DNA of 64,000 nucleotides from Motacilla alba alba. Taxonomy: Eukaryota; Chordata; Aves; Passeriformes; Motacillidae. A program made the translations under genes and the position numbers. Shown here in pieces: positions 1-12,950 of the stretch (position 1 is the stretch's first letter; each line of letters opens with the position of its first letter). The stretch spans positions 39,150,911 to 39,214,910 of the forward strand of contig NC_052046.1 in NCBI RefSeq assembly GCF_015832195.1. Direction: 5' to 3'. The notes under the pieces are model-generated. The model made no database searches and was not told the DNA's origin. It worked only from the letters and a program-made list of their open reading frames with translations.

Positions 1-1139
1 GATCTCAGTCACTCTCAAAGCAATCTTGGTATGTTCAAGGGTTCACATAATCCTGGAGTGACAGTGTTGAAATTCTTGTTATTTATGTAACTGAAGGGAA
101 AGAAATGAGAGACAGCCTTCACAGCATTTCACTGTCAGACAGACTACTATCTGAAATTGTTTGTGCACTGAGGGAGAAATGAACTAAAGGCAAGAACTGG
201 AATTCAAACAGCAGGGGAACAGCCCAGAACCTGGTCAGTTCATAAAGAAAGAAAAAAACCTTTTCAGACTACCAAGACCTGTGCTTTATTTAAGCGAACT
301 AGAATCTCCAATCCACTGCCACAGTAAATCTGCTACCCTTTAATTACTATTTTACTTAAACTGAGTGAGCTGGCTTTTTAGTAACCCAGAAAATGTGTCT
401 TTCTTCACAGGATGCAGTTCTGCTCACCATTATCTATCTACCTGCTGCTACACAAAAAGTATACATTTTGCTAACAACAACAACAGTAACTATTTTTTTA
501 GTTTCTGTGCATTGCATATCATCTTTGTAAAATGAATTCCCATAAACATGCTTGGTAGAGCTGAGGAGCTCTATAAGATGGTAAAATGAAGCTAGAATAT
601 TATCACACCACGTAATTTACACCTTAAAATTGTAAACTCTTCACACCCAAAGTATGGAGTAGACTTCACAGCTGTACAGTTTAAATAATGTGATAGAATT
701 TTGCATAGTTAGAATCAGAGTCTTAATGCAAGTGGATCTGGTGCATTAATCAGAGTGGTGTCCACTCAAAGTTCAAAAGTTATTTTTTCCTCTGAGAAAT
801 TTACTTTTCAGGTTCATCAGCCTGTCATCTTTGACAATTTTCACTAGAACCCCACTGGCATTTCTTTTATACTATAACTTAATTCCAATTTCCTTTATAT
901 CTTGTCTTCTGTCTATTGCCCCCATTTAAAAATTCTGATCACTTTCACCTTCACTGATATAATTTTAAAATGCTATGCAGCTTTTTTAGCTGCTGCACAT
1001 AGACGTGTTAAAAATATTTTTTCCCCAGGGTTAGCCAAGCATAAAAAAAAAAATGATCTCACTATCTTCTGAGGCTTTAATTATTTGTTTGGGGTTTTTT
1101 TTCCCTGTTCTGCATCATGCTACCATTGCATTGCACAAA
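1..1139. other. AT-rich unique sequence, no gene seen
   Basis: No convincing open frame, repeat family or RNA gene is visible. There are only short homopolymers, such as an A run near 1044. It reads like ordinary vertebrate intergenic or intronic DNA. Confidence 0.6.
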
Positions 1140-1432
1140 TGCATGGTTTTTCACAAGGCCACATGGCAATAGGACAAGAGGTAATGTCATTAATCTGAAA
1201 GAAGGAAGGTTTAGATTTGATCTTATCAGGAAATCCTTTACTGTGAGGGTGGTAAAAGACTGGAAAAGGTTGCTCTAAGAAATTGTTGATGCCTCATTTC
1301 TGGAATTGCTCAAGGTCACGTTGGATGGGGTTTTGAGCAACCTGATCTAGTAAGTGGCATCCCCTGTCATGAGACTGGAACTAGAGGGTAATTGAAGTCC
1401 TTTCCAACCAAAATCATTCAATTCTGATTCAG
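1140..1432 (+). mobile_element. CR1 LINE fragment, 3' untranslated region and 3' end
   Basis: The segment follows the order of the avian CR1 3' end. It has an 'aggacaagaggtaatg' block, then 'tttactgtgagggtgg', a degenerate 'actggaaaaggttgctc' (usually cactggaacaggttgccc), a 'caaggtcacgttggatgggg' block, and finally 'gaagtcctttccaacc' next to a short degenerate ATTCTGATTC-like tail. CR1 is the main avian non-LTR retrotransposon, copied by its own reverse transcriptase from the 3' end, so most copies are 5'-truncated like this one. No ORF2 coding sequence remains. Many substitutions mean an old copy. The left edge is approximate. Confidence 0.85.
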
Positions 1433-2157
1433 TGCTGGTTCTCTGATTATAGTGTATGTTACGGGTCCAGTTGACACTTCAAATACTACAGATTCCTTGA
1501 AATTTTTTGATTAAAGTTATAAATGCCACAGTTCTGTTTTTATCAAAAGCAGCCCGGCTGCACAAGGAGGCAACTGTCCAATTATGAAGAGCTAGTTTCC
1601 TTTAAAGAGTGGTTCATGAAAAAGTGGGAAAGTGGGACACCATAAATAGCACAAAGTAGCAAGACAGATAAATCTGGATGTGATCAATTGTGATATTTTG
1701 AGATGAGGAATGATGAAACTCCATCATCAAATGAGGAAACTCCATCCAAAAAAAAAGTATTTCCTAAAAATAAGAGTGGTTTTCAAACTAAAGGGGACAA
1801 AGGAAGCAAAAGAAAAATCAGGCAGTTCATAGGATAAGCACAGTTTTAGAAGTGCTGACCATAGCAGTAACTGCAGTGGCTCAGTATGTCATTACTACCC
1901 AGGAAGTCTGGTTGTGACAGAATCAAGTCATCTGACTTGTCTTAAATTATGGTTCTGAAAGGAAAAATTGCATTTAAATTCCATAATTAATAAAAACCTA
2001 GCACCAAATATTTGAGAGTATGCTGTGAGCTGTTAGGAAACACACAGGCATAAGATGTTTGCATAATTTTAGGATGTGCGTCCTTAATTTCCTTCACTAT
2101 ATACCATTTTAGGTCTACTAGGGTTTTTTGTGTGAAAATAAATAGGTTTGGTGCATT
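1433..2157. other. AT-rich unique sequence, no gene seen
   Basis: No coding frame, RNA gene or recognisable repeat was found. A short A run near 1748 is the only simple sequence. Confidence 0.55.
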
Positions 2158-2265
2158 TAGTTTAAGTTTGATTTTGGTTTTGGTGGGGTTTTATTTGGTT
2201 TTGGGGATTGTTTGTTTGTTTCTAGTTTTTGTGGGGTTTTTTGTTTGTTTGTTTTGGTTGTTTGC

Positions 2266-2295
<30 letters not shown>
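2158..2295. repeat. T/G-rich low-complexity tract ending in a 27-T run
   Basis: The stretch consists of blocks of TTTTGG, TTTGTTTG and GGGGTTTT and ends in an uninterrupted run of T from 2266 to 2292. Such T/G-rich tracts are common in bird genomes. There is no retrogene body next to the run, so it is not read as the tail of a processed gene copy. Confidence 0.8.
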
Positions 2296-2298
<3 letters not shown>

Positions 2299-2935
2299 TA
2301 TATAATTTAGGTAGCTGTTAGCTTTTTATGGATATTGTAAGTACTGATTTTTAAAGTAGGGACAATATAGCTGCCACTTCTTTTTCCTCTCTCTTCATAA
2401 CATTTGTTAAATTATTACTGATTTGATAGCACAGTGCAGGCAATCCTAAGATTTAGTGACCGAAATTAATAGATGTATTTTTGGTTCCTGGATACAAAAT
2501 GAAGGATATTACTGCATGAAACAAGCTTCTCCTGAATTTTGATATGTGATTTTTTTTTTGGGTAGAGAAAAATCAATGGATATGTCATAATAAAAAAAAA
2601 AAAAACATAAACACCTTCACTCTGAAAATGTTCCAATGAAACAGGAAATGAATAAATGTGACATCTATAAATTCTTTCATAAAAATATTTCAAAATATTT
2701 CTTCCATGAACTTCAATGTAGAGTCAACAGAATTTCCAAAACATAATTTAGTATAAATTAATATAACTTCAGAGATAACATGATTTAGATTAATTTAGGA
2801 TATGACCTTTAATTTTCATGAGAAATTTGACTTTAATCAAAATGGGATATTTTCATATATGCATGAATACTGCAGAAATAGCCTGCTTGGTACCATAATG
2901 ATGAGTCTTTGATTCTGAAGGCTATCACTGTTGTA
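2296..2935. other. AT-rich unique sequence, no gene seen
   Basis: A 75-codon minus-strand frame at 2466-2693 is rich in Phe, Tyr and Lys, as expected of chance translation of AT-rich DNA. An A run sits near 2591. Nothing else was recognised. Confidence 0.5.
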
Positions 2936-3003
2936 ATCTCAGAATCATAGAAAGACATCACTTGGAAGGGTCCTTAAAGATTGTCCCATTCCAAAACCTC
3001 AGT
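2936..3003 (-). mobile_element. CR1 3'-tail fragment
   Basis: The plus strand reads 'tctcagaatcatagaaag' and then 'cacttggaagggtccttaa', which is the reverse complement of the CR1 3' terminus (ATTCTATGATTCT tail preceded by aaggtcccttccaa). Similarity fades after about 70 bases. It is either a very short 5'-truncated insertion or the remnant of a longer decayed copy. Confidence 0.65.
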
Positions 3004-4455
3004 GTTCAAAGGAAAACTAAAATAACACAGTTCTTAGTTTACTCTCTTTCCTCTATCCACCCCATCTTCCAGATGAACCTTTATGTCCAACAGCAGCACT
3101 GATCTTCTAACATGACATCAAGGAATTGAAATGGTGACTGCTTTTTGCTTAATGTAAATGACAATTTTTATAGTGAATACATTCAAATAAATGGTATGAG
3201 AGCTGTCCTTTTATTGGAATATTTAAATTTTGTCTGTTCTGATTTTTTGCCATTGTTTCCAAATTATTTTTTCCCATTAGATCACCAAATTTTGTAGAGA
3301 AATGATTACAGATAAATGTCAAATGTATACTCACATTTGCAGCATCTTTACACGTGGAAAAAAAAAAGGAATTTTTCATCGATTTCTTCTGCATACTTAC
3401 TAGACTGAGTTCTAATAATGGCTTTCAAGCAGTATCAGTATGCTTCAGAGACAAAACAGGAACACTATCTAAATAAACTAACAAATGCAAGAGTAGTCTT
3501 GACAAAATCTTGATCACCCTTTCTGAAATTCAAAGATAGTTTTTTTCCTTAGCCTTCTATTTATATTCAAAGAAAGGAAGATGATGCTCCTTTACCTCCA
3601 AATTTTCATTAAAATACTTATATTTTACTGAGATTTTTTTATTACTATTACAGATTCACTCCCCATCCTTTATGCCTTATGCTTTTAAGCATAACAATAT
3701 GATGACATTAGAATTTTCTGTTCTAATATTTTCAGGGACAACACTTCCAAAGGACTATTGCAGAAAATGCCATTTTCTACATTTTTAATACCCTTAACTC
3801 CTTTTCCATGTTCCAGAGAGGCCAGGAACTGTGCTTCATGGCCTCTCTCCTTAAGTGTTTTCTCAAGACATATGGCATTGAATTACTTGAAAGTTCTACT
3901 GACCTACAGTAGTTCTCATTCACACGGCTGGGTCACCTGTTCTTCCTTGCACACCAAAGGGGTTTTTACTAGATTTGAGGCAAGGAGCCTAGATTTTTGC
4001 CTAGGGAGCTGGCAGAGCTCCTCACTGTCTCTCACTTGATTGTAGCTTTTCAGCATCCTGAGTTCTTGGGCTTTCAGGCCTGAGGTCTCATGTTATTAAA
4101 CATGCTCTGGCAAAAAGTCCACTGTACGTGACTAAAATGAGGCAGAAGGCAGTGGCCTCCATGATTAGACTTAAAGGTGTAGTGCATCTGATTTTCTAGT
4201 CTAAGGATGATTTAGTTCATAGTGATGTAGTAAATAAGGATGAAATAAAGCTCTGAAACTTGTTTTTCAATACTGAGACTTAATGTTCATGCCAAAAGCT
4301 TCCATACAATCCCTCGTGGTACTGAAAATATTTTACCAGAAACCACAGCTACATTAAAAATAGAGATTATGTAAAAGTATATAAGGTGTCAAACTGGTCA
4401 ACTATATAGTTATTAAAAATCTGTATATCAGTGGGCTGTTACATAACAATTTTAT
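3004..4455. other. AT-rich unique sequence, no gene seen
   Basis: The longest frames (81 codons at 3149-3394 minus, 93 codons at 3758-4039 plus) show no recognisable domain and fit chance. A locally more GC-balanced patch lies near 3800-4150 but has no known repeat signature that I can name. Confidence 0.5.
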
Positions 4456-4500
4456 TATCACAGAACCAGAAAGTAGCCTAGGTTGGAAGGGACATTTAAT
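4456..4500 (-). mobile_element. Very short CR1 3'-tail fragment
   Basis: The plus strand reads 'tatcacagaaccagaaag', then 'ctaggttggaagggacatt'. This matches the reverse complement of the CR1 3' end (ccttccaacct followed by a TTCTGTGATT-like tail). Only about 45 bases are recognisable, so confidence is moderate. Confidence 0.55.
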
Positions 4501-7500
4501 ATTAACAAGGTTATGGTTTGCTTGGGTTTTGCTTTTGCTAGTCAGGAACTGAAAACCACTCTGAGCATGCAAAATCTTCCAAAGTCAGAATTAACCAACC
4601 AATTAGGTTCAGTTTTGGAGAGTTACATATACTATCTTGCTGAAGTCTCCTTTTACCTTTTCCTTTAGCTCTAGTATAACCCTTGTATTGACAGAAATAG
4701 TACACAGAGTTATTGCTTTTTTTCCTGTTCATATACTTTCTGATTAATGAAATGTAGCACAGTATTTTTCTGTGCTGAGCTCTCATTTCAAAATTTCATA
4801 CCAAAGATTGGGCTGCAATGATAAAAATGCAAAACACAATGATTTAAGGATTCACAGTAGGATTGTGAGTGAGGCATGAAGGAAAGTCAGGGAGGACTGA
4901 ATTAACTATTGCAACCAAGAAACACAATCTAAAATTAGATTTTCTCTCTTAAGACAGAAAATGGAAGTGTATAGACATTGCTACCAAAAGGTGACAACAG
5001 ATCTTCCAGCTTAAGATGTCTTTATCTTCGGCAAAACATAGGAAGTGTCTTCTGAGTAACTGAGTAACAAAGCTTTGCTACATTTCCAGGCATAAAGAAA
5101 AAATATTTTTAATTGTGGATTGTAACTTTACTTTTTCCAGCGGATTGCTTCTCTAAGATTTTTGTTCATCTCTGCTTGACTTTTCTAAAACAAAGAATAC
5201 TGAGGTTGAGTTTCTATTTTCCAACAAGCAATTCTAGTATCCTGCAAATGTAGACATCACTTGATGTTTGGAGAGACCGGGGAAGAAACTGGAATGTCTT
5301 CACTGGATAAACCACATGTCTCTCCAAAGAAAGGTGCTGTTTACTGTATTTCAGCAGTTTTAAACATCTGTTGATTATATTAGAATGTGGATGCCTAAAG
5401 TCCATAGTCTAAAGCATATTTCTGACTTTCATCTGGAAAATCAAGACTTAATAAACTTAAGGAGTGCCAAATAAATCCTAACAACTTATTCGAAGTCCAA
5501 GTGTAACTTGGAGTATAACTCCCTGCACAACTCAAAGTATGCAGATGACTGCATACATAACAGCACAAGATTACACCCAAAGAAAACTGAAATTGATTCT
5601 TTTAGCTTATTCCAACAATTTCAAGAATCAGCAGGTCTTGCATCTCCAGTGTAAGCAAAGATGTCTATAAGTGACTTTTTGGGTGTGCATTTTGAAATAA
5701 GAAGAAGCCTGAATTTCATGAAAGAAACTGACTGTCTGAACTTACCTGTTACTTTTGAAGGTATTAGATTGAATTGTTAGAGATTATTTGAGCATGTGGA
5801 TTAAAATAAATGTTTTAAATCTGAGAGAATTTACTCTCCTTTATTCACATAACAACACATATTTATTTCTAGTAATTCAGCACAACTATTTCATTTTTTC
5901 TTTAGAGTTGAAGAATAACAACTTCTGGTCTCAAAAGCAAAGCACTTTGATAGCCTTTACTTATTTTCAGGCATGCAGATCTTGTAACGCTGAGAGCTAT
6001 GAGAAACCTTAACTAATTTAATTACCCAGTCCCTGGATAAGTAGTTTTAATAACCTAGATTTGTAGGTTAAAGAGCAGGAAGAAAAATTACAATCATCCA
6101 GACTTTTTTGTGTTCTTCTCTAGGAGTGTTCTAGAGGCACATATTTACCTCAATATATAGGCACTAATCTGCCAAATTCAGTGCATTTACTCAAGAAATG
6201 TTGAAATTTAAGTATTAGAAATATGAGTTAATATAGAAGATTTTGGAACTGATAGTAAATTATTTTTATAGAAGTACTGCACTGATGCAAAATTTAACTA
6301 CATGTGGTAATATAAAAATTATCTGTCACACTGCTAGGCTGAAATTGGGGGTTGGAAGGAAAAATCAGTTCTTACAGCAGTGTTGACCTAGGAAAGGAAA
6401 CTAAGTTAATCTGCCTGCAAAATCACACCATCAACAACAGCCATAGTTATATAACACCACCTCTCATCTAGTTTCACTTTATTTGAAATGTCCTGGGCAC
6501 AAAAATGTGTAATGTTTACACACATGAAAAATTTCAGTTTATCAAATAGTTCTCTTTTCTCTTTTGAAATGAAATACATATGTATTGATATGCATGTGTG
6601 AAATAACCATTATTCCTCCCTTTTTTTTTTCTGAAATGGTAAGAGTCATTACACCTATTGGTATATAATGCTTTACAGTAGCACTTAGTACAATCTAGAT
6701 CAGTAAAGACAGAAACATTCTGGAGATGCCTAAAACCTACTCAGGGAGGTTTCTAACATCAAATGGAAAGCATAGAGAAAACTTTCACAGCCTCATTTTA
6801 TGGAAATTCAGAGATGTTATGCACTGTGCATCCCAAATTCACCACAAGAATGTTAGGAAAACAAGTTGAATAGGCAGTAATGAATCTTTTCAAAGGGGTG
6901 AAAACAAAAGACAGAATGAAAGACAATTTACTTCCAACAGTTCCTCAAACATTTTTAAAAATAGAATTTTAAATTACAACTCTGAACCTACCCTTTTGTT
7001 TGATTAAAAACATATCATTACCCTATACAAGCTCATCATTGTAAAAGCATATTGGTCTATTCTTACTGACAGTGGCTTATTGCTAACTCCAAATTGAATA
7101 TTGGTGTTTTACTATTGAAATGCCAATACCAAAAATCGCACATAAGTCATTAGAATCAATGGCACCTTCAGATTTAATTACACATACAGTCAAAGGAAGG
7201 CCAGTAAGTCAGAAGTGGTTATTATGCATAAAAATTTATAATACTAGTTTGGAAAAGATTAAATGCTCTTTGCCGAATACTTTTTAAAATATTGTATTAT
7301 TTTTTGTGATTTCTATCTTATATAAGGTACAAAATTGTAATATGTAATGCAGAAAGAGTATAGCCTGCTGCTATGTCACATATAGATGCTTTGGAAATTC
7401 TACTCATCGTTTTCATTTTTGGTTCTTTTGCTGTAATTCATCCAAATATATACCAATTCTGCAAGTGTTTAGTACGTTAAATTTCCATTAAACACAATGA

Positions 7501-10500
7501 AACATAATCATGGAAAGTGTGATTAAACCCATGTAAAATTATAGCTTTAGCCATCACACTTCTGACTCCTAGTGTTTTTCCCACTTCTGCTGGCTTGGCA
7601 AACTCAAGATAGAAGAAACCTGTGTACAACATGACACCTCGGGAATTGCACCAGAACCACTTTGAAATGCACCAACCCTTTTTTCACAAAGCTGATTGTA
7701 AAATACCTAACTATCTCCATGGAAAATCATTGTGTCTGGGCTATTCCTAAAAACTGTAATTTTTCTGCCATTTCTAATATTTAAAAGAGACTGGCCAGAC
7801 ACTTTTTTTTTTCAATGTCTTCCATCCTCAGAAGGCCCCCTGAAAGAAATGCTACTGTGTTTCTTTTGTAATCACCACCCACCATCTCATAGCAGGTTTC
7901 ACTCAAGCAAAGGCTAAGTCACTTTTCTTTCCTCTCCCTTCAGAAATACAATATATTAAAATGCCCAGCCTTGGGGACCAGCTTGTTAACCAAATGCTGA
8001 AGAGCAGAATATTCACTCCTGTGTTCCAGGTGCTGGGAAAGATGCTGATTTTGTTTTTCAAAAAGCCCAATTTTCCACCTTGAACATACAAGCGCTCCTG
8101 GTGGCACTTCTGTCAAGAGGGGGTAATTTTTTCCCCAGCACAAATTTGGAGGGGGTGTTTCATAGCTTGCTATTGAATTCTTTACCACATACAAGAGGAT
8201 GTATTTTGAAAACTTTCTTTCACCATGTCTAAAATAGCAAAAATGGCCATTTCAGTAGCAAAAAGACTAGAGGAGAAAGTTCTTTCCTGAAGACAATTAA
8301 GAAAACTTCAAAGATGAAATTCAGGGGTGGGACAAGAAAAGTGTCAAAGCAAACAGTAATATTAAGCCTAGACCATTAATAAGAGATGAGGGAGGTATTC
8401 AGGTTAATATTTTCTTGGTAACATATTTTTTCTGGTAGAAACAGTAGCCTTCCACAGTAATAATTAAAATAAAATCATGATAACAAAATAAGCCAGCTTC
8501 CCTGAAGTATTCTGAACTCTAGAAAACTAGATTTTCCAAATATAGAACATAACTACCTTTCAGATATCATTATTAAAAGCTATGTTTAAGAGCAAGAATA
8601 AGAATCTCTTACTTTAAAACTGCATAGCAATGAAAATTGCAAACACAGGCCAGGGGTCTCAAGAATTACCTTCAGTCTTCCTTCTAATAAAGTCACGAAT
8701 AAACACAGCACTCCTAATAAACACAGAATACTGAGAATACATATTGACATAATATATCCATTCACATTAATCTAGATTTTTTTCACTCAGATTGATGGAA
8801 ATATAGTAGAAATAACACAGAAATTCAAAAATTACTTAGATCTTGCCATACGTTTCCTTTCTTCCTGAGAGTGAGGTCTATTTGCTAATAAATCCAAAGG
8901 AACTACATGCATTTATTTTAAGTTGCAAGAGTATTCTAATACAATTCATTACTAAAAGTGTAGATTAAACACTAAGCAAGGAAAACCTAGAGGTACTATA
9001 AGATCATTTAGACATTTAAAGTTTTGATAGCATACAATTACAGTCAATTAAAACAGAACATTTACCTTGCAAACCAGGTTCCATAGATACAAGCAGGAAA
9101 GACAAAAGAGTTTTCTGCCAAGTTTTCCAGCTCCACTGCTCACTTACTAGGTAAAAAAAAAAGAAGAAAATTTATGTAGTCATCAGTTGTACAAAGATTT
9201 TTGAAACGGTGATGCTCTCAAAGAAAATGCCTTGAGACATTTTCAAATGATATTTAGCTCCTGTCCAAAAAGAAATAGAAAAGATTTTCAGAGCCATAAA
9301 TGTGTCTGCTACGGTAAATAGGGTTAGAGACAATTGAAACGTCCTAATAACATCAAAAATAGTGTGCATTCATTGGCAGTTAAGGGGACCAGGCAACTGG
9401 GCAACTGTGCTGCCTATGGTAGGATAGAGAGACATTTACTGGAGGATCTGAAGGTGAAACTGACAAAGCATTAAACCCGAATGGAGACAAAGGAAAAAAA
9501 AAATCACTTCAACGGTAGGATTAACTGTTTTTCTCTGCCGGAGATAGAACGTGGCACCTCCACAGATTTCTCCATCCATGTCTCCAACTCTACAGTAAGA
9601 AAGGAGGATTTTAGAATGTCTTGCCATATTGAATTAAAATCTGAACTTTCAATTTATTTTAACAGGACAGATGAAGATACACCTGTCTTACACAGTAAAG
9701 GTTCAGGAGTTAAGAAAAGTTCCGAATTACATATGTGTCAGGACTAGAAACTGCCTGAAAGAACCACAGATTGTTTGATAAGCCAGAACTATAATGATAC
9801 CAAAGACTAATAAAGACCATGCTATTTCAAAATTAATGTGAAAAATGCCATAAACTCTTTTGATCAACATGTCACATACAAGCTTTTAAAAAAACACCAA
9901 CCAAAATAATGAAATTCTTCTTCTTCCATATAAAAATTACTTTTCCAAGACCTTTCCCAATAGCTTACAAAGATGACCCTTCATGTCTATGTAAAACATA
10001 TTGTGATCTATTTGAGATTATTCTGTAAACTGAAAAACATCGTATAAAAATAAATGAGAATATTATTTAAAATTATTTATATTCTTAGGATATAATGCAA
10101 ATATACAGCAGTTACAGGAGAGATTAGATATCACAAAGGCAAACTTCATGATAAAATATGCTTTATCTAACTCTCATTCAACCAGCTTGTTATGCGGTAT
10201 ACAAATTTGTGAGCTAATTCAATGATTTTATATTATACTTTGCGGTTTATAATGGACAAGGTAAATGGACTAATAGCTGAACTGCAGAGTACATCTGTAA
10301 CATAAGGAATTCATGCAATTTACAGATGCAGTCTTGAAAGACAGCAATGAACTGTCAGCACTGCAGGGTCTGATGCTGTCTCCACTAAACAGAATACTTC
10401 CCTAGAGAAGAAGCTGGGTTGCATATTCACCAAAGCTGTAGTTTTGGCATGATATTTGCATCAATTCTCTAATATCCCCCTAGGACATAGCTTCCAGACA

Positions 10501-10964
10501 AAATGGAAAATTTATTTAAACTCATAGCAATATTTTTTCCAGGTTTTCTCTTCCTAGAGAACTGTAACTATTTACTGATTTTGAATTTTTTTTTCTCTTT
10601 CTCTTGAATCCTTCTTAGAATTAACACACAATGTAATGGAATTAGAATAAAAAAGAAACCAACCCAAAAACCTAAATAATTTAAGAAAAATCAAAGACAG
10701 AACAGAAAAAAGACCCACAAAAACTCCACAAATAAGCCAATTCATCATGTCTCTATTTTTTTCTTTTTCATTTTTTTAATGGTGAAGCCAAAGGGAAACA
10801 TTTTAAGTATTATAGTTGTTTCCCTTCACTTATGATTGGACACACAACAAACCTAAAACAAGGGTGAGCATGAGCTTTTGGAGGCTGAGAGAATTAAACT
10901 CTGAACACTGCATTATATTCTAACTAATCTTCAAAGGATACTTAGACATCAGATCTAAACAGGA
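4501..10964. other. 6.5 kb AT-rich unique sequence, no gene seen
   Basis: No interspersed repeat, RNA gene or convincing coding frame was recognised. All frames here are under 90 codons with compositions expected by chance. The last part (about 10180-10440) is less repetitive and contains a RUNX-like TGCGGT at 10241; it is discussed as a possible conserved element. A marked A-rich patch lies at 10650-10730. Confidence 0.5.
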
Positions 10965-11213
10965 AGAAACAAATGCTCAGGAACATGAGGAAGAACTTCC
11001 ACCTGAACATGAGGAAGAACTTTTTTCCTTTGTGTATGACCAAGCACTGGAACAGATGGTCCAGAGAGTGTGCAGAGTCTCTCTCACTGGGAGTATTCAA
11101 AAACTGTCTAGATGAAATCCCGTGCCATGTGCTCTTGGATGACCCTGCTTGAGCAGGGATGTTGGACCAGATGTCTGGACCTGCTGGACCAGATGTCCTT
11201 TTCCCCTTGGACC
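10965..11213 (+). mobile_element. CR1 LINE 3'-end fragment with an internal 24-base duplication
   Basis: The segment contains 'aagcactggaacagatggtc', 'cagagagtgtgcagagtctc', 'tattcaaaaactgtctagat', then 'ggatgaccctgcttgagcag' and 'ttggaccagatg', in the order of the CR1 3' untranslated region. The start shows a near-perfect tandem duplication: 'gaacatgaggaagaactt' occurs at 10981 and again at 11005. The phrase 'ctggaccagatgt' also recurs near the 3' end. No coding sequence is retained. Chance frames of 60-79 codons at 11108-11398 overlap it and are not genes. Confidence 0.85.
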
Positions 11214-11586
11214 ATTTCAGATCCGGTGATTTCTCTCCTCACAAAAATGGTGGCAGAAAAATGGAGTATCAACATCAAAAACTCCTCCATTACAGAAGGT
11301 CAAGGGTTAAACTGCTAATAGACCAAATGTTGATAACATCTGCATCTCATTACTTCATTACTTCTGAGCGTAAAACCCAAGTGGTAGGAGAGGACTAGAG
11401 GGTTGTTGTTATTAAGAGCCCAGTGGGAATTCAACAAGGTCAATATAAGAGGCTATCAGAGAAACTAAATTTTTCTGCAGCAAGAAATAGTTCCTTCAGA
11501 GATAAATGATTGCCTAGTAGGTGAGATGCAGAAGAGCTAATCAGTTTACCCAGCTGCAGGATAACACTAGTACCTCACCTTAAAAA

Positions 11587-11610
11587 AGCTGCCCTTGGGC
11601 CCAAGCAGCT
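11587..11610. other. GC-rich hairpin (bulged inverted repeat)
   Basis: The core CTTGGGCCCAAG at 11594-11605 is a perfect 12-base palindrome. It is flanked by AGCTG on the left and CAGCT on the right, separated from the core on the left by a CC bulge. It could fold as a cruciform or an RNA hairpin with no real loop. No function is implied; palindromes of this size also arise by chance. Confidence 0.5.
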
Positions 11611-12877
11611 CTTTAGGTGGTACAGAGCTGATGCTGGGGAAACACACAAGTTTAATAACCAGCTGTGGAAATGGAAGAGGATAGTCAGTGCCAGTGCATG
11701 TACACATGGGGAAAAAAGGGCAATCACATTGGAAAAAGAAGTTTTGTGTGCCCCTCAGATATAAGATCTGGGAGCCTAGAGAGCTGGTTTATGAGGGCAT
11801 CAGCTTAGTAGTCAAGAAAAACCTTAAAGACAAGTATTATTGTGAATGTAAGAGATAAAAAATAGAAAATACTGATAGACAAGAAGGAGGGGCTACCACA
11901 ATTTTCTACAAAATCTTTAGTGATACTAAAAATCCAGATGGTGTTTTATAACACCTATCAGAATAAAAATCCAAAATGAAGTAAAATATGCATAGACTGT
12001 GCATGGAAAATGCAGAAAGTTTTGCCCCAGATACTGATTATCCTAGATTTTTGAGGGGAAAATTATCTGCAAGAGTTCCCCTCTGGTAGCTGTGGAATGT
12101 TTTACCTAACTTTGTCTATTGCAACAGCGCACGTGCAGCCTTAATTAAAATGTTGCTTTATGGAAGAGAAGAACTGTCACTAAAATCACAGTGAGAATGT
12201 AACAATACCAAATCAGCAGTTATCAAAACTAGAAGTCACTAAACCATACTACACAGAGACAGCCTGGAAATATTAAAGATTTCATTGGGTTTTTTTGAGC
12301 CACATGCCAAACCTGTGAAATGTACTAAGACATAAGTACATTAAGAAAAATGTACTAAGACTAAGTCTTGTCCTAAGGTCAGACAATTAACATGAGCATC
12401 ATGAAAATAAGTCATGTGACCTACATTGACCTACATTGAAAAAATTAAATGCCACAGAGCTAAATGTTGAAATACAACCAAAAAATGACTGCTTAAACAG
12501 CAGAAAAAATGAATACATCAGATTTACAGAAGGATGATCTACACCAGAAGAAAGAAGATCCACCAGATCTGTATCTTGAAAATATAATGAACTAATTTTA
12601 TATATAAATGAAAGCATGAGAAAAAAATTCTTTATACAATAGAATTTTGTAATGGTACTGGCCATATTTTTCTTTCGATTAAATAATAGGTCAGGATTTT
12701 TTTACAGAATTCCAAAGACCTTTGGAATGTTACCCAACATACACTGAGGAGAGGAATAGCTTGTTTTTGAATCTGTCATAGTTCAAAACATTACCTTATA
12801 AAGTATGTTTCTTTTCAAGCCTTAATGATTTGATGATAAAACATTTTCACATAATCTTAAGGCAGGAATGGATATTC

Positions 12878-12950
12878 ATTTTTTCTTTTTTCTTTCCTTT
12901 TTTTTTTTTTTTTGGGTTTTTGGCTTGGTTTGGGGTTTTTTAGTTGTTTC
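12878..12950. repeat. T-rich then T/G-rich low-complexity tract
   Basis: Runs of T interrupted by single C are followed by GGGTTTTTGG and GGTTTGGGG blocks. The composition is the same as the tracts near 2.2 kb and 35.7 kb. Confidence 0.75.

Noticed and set aside
2158..2295. G/T-rich tract considered as telomere-like repeat
   Set aside because: Units are irregular TTTTGG and TTTG mixtures, not TTAGGG repeats.
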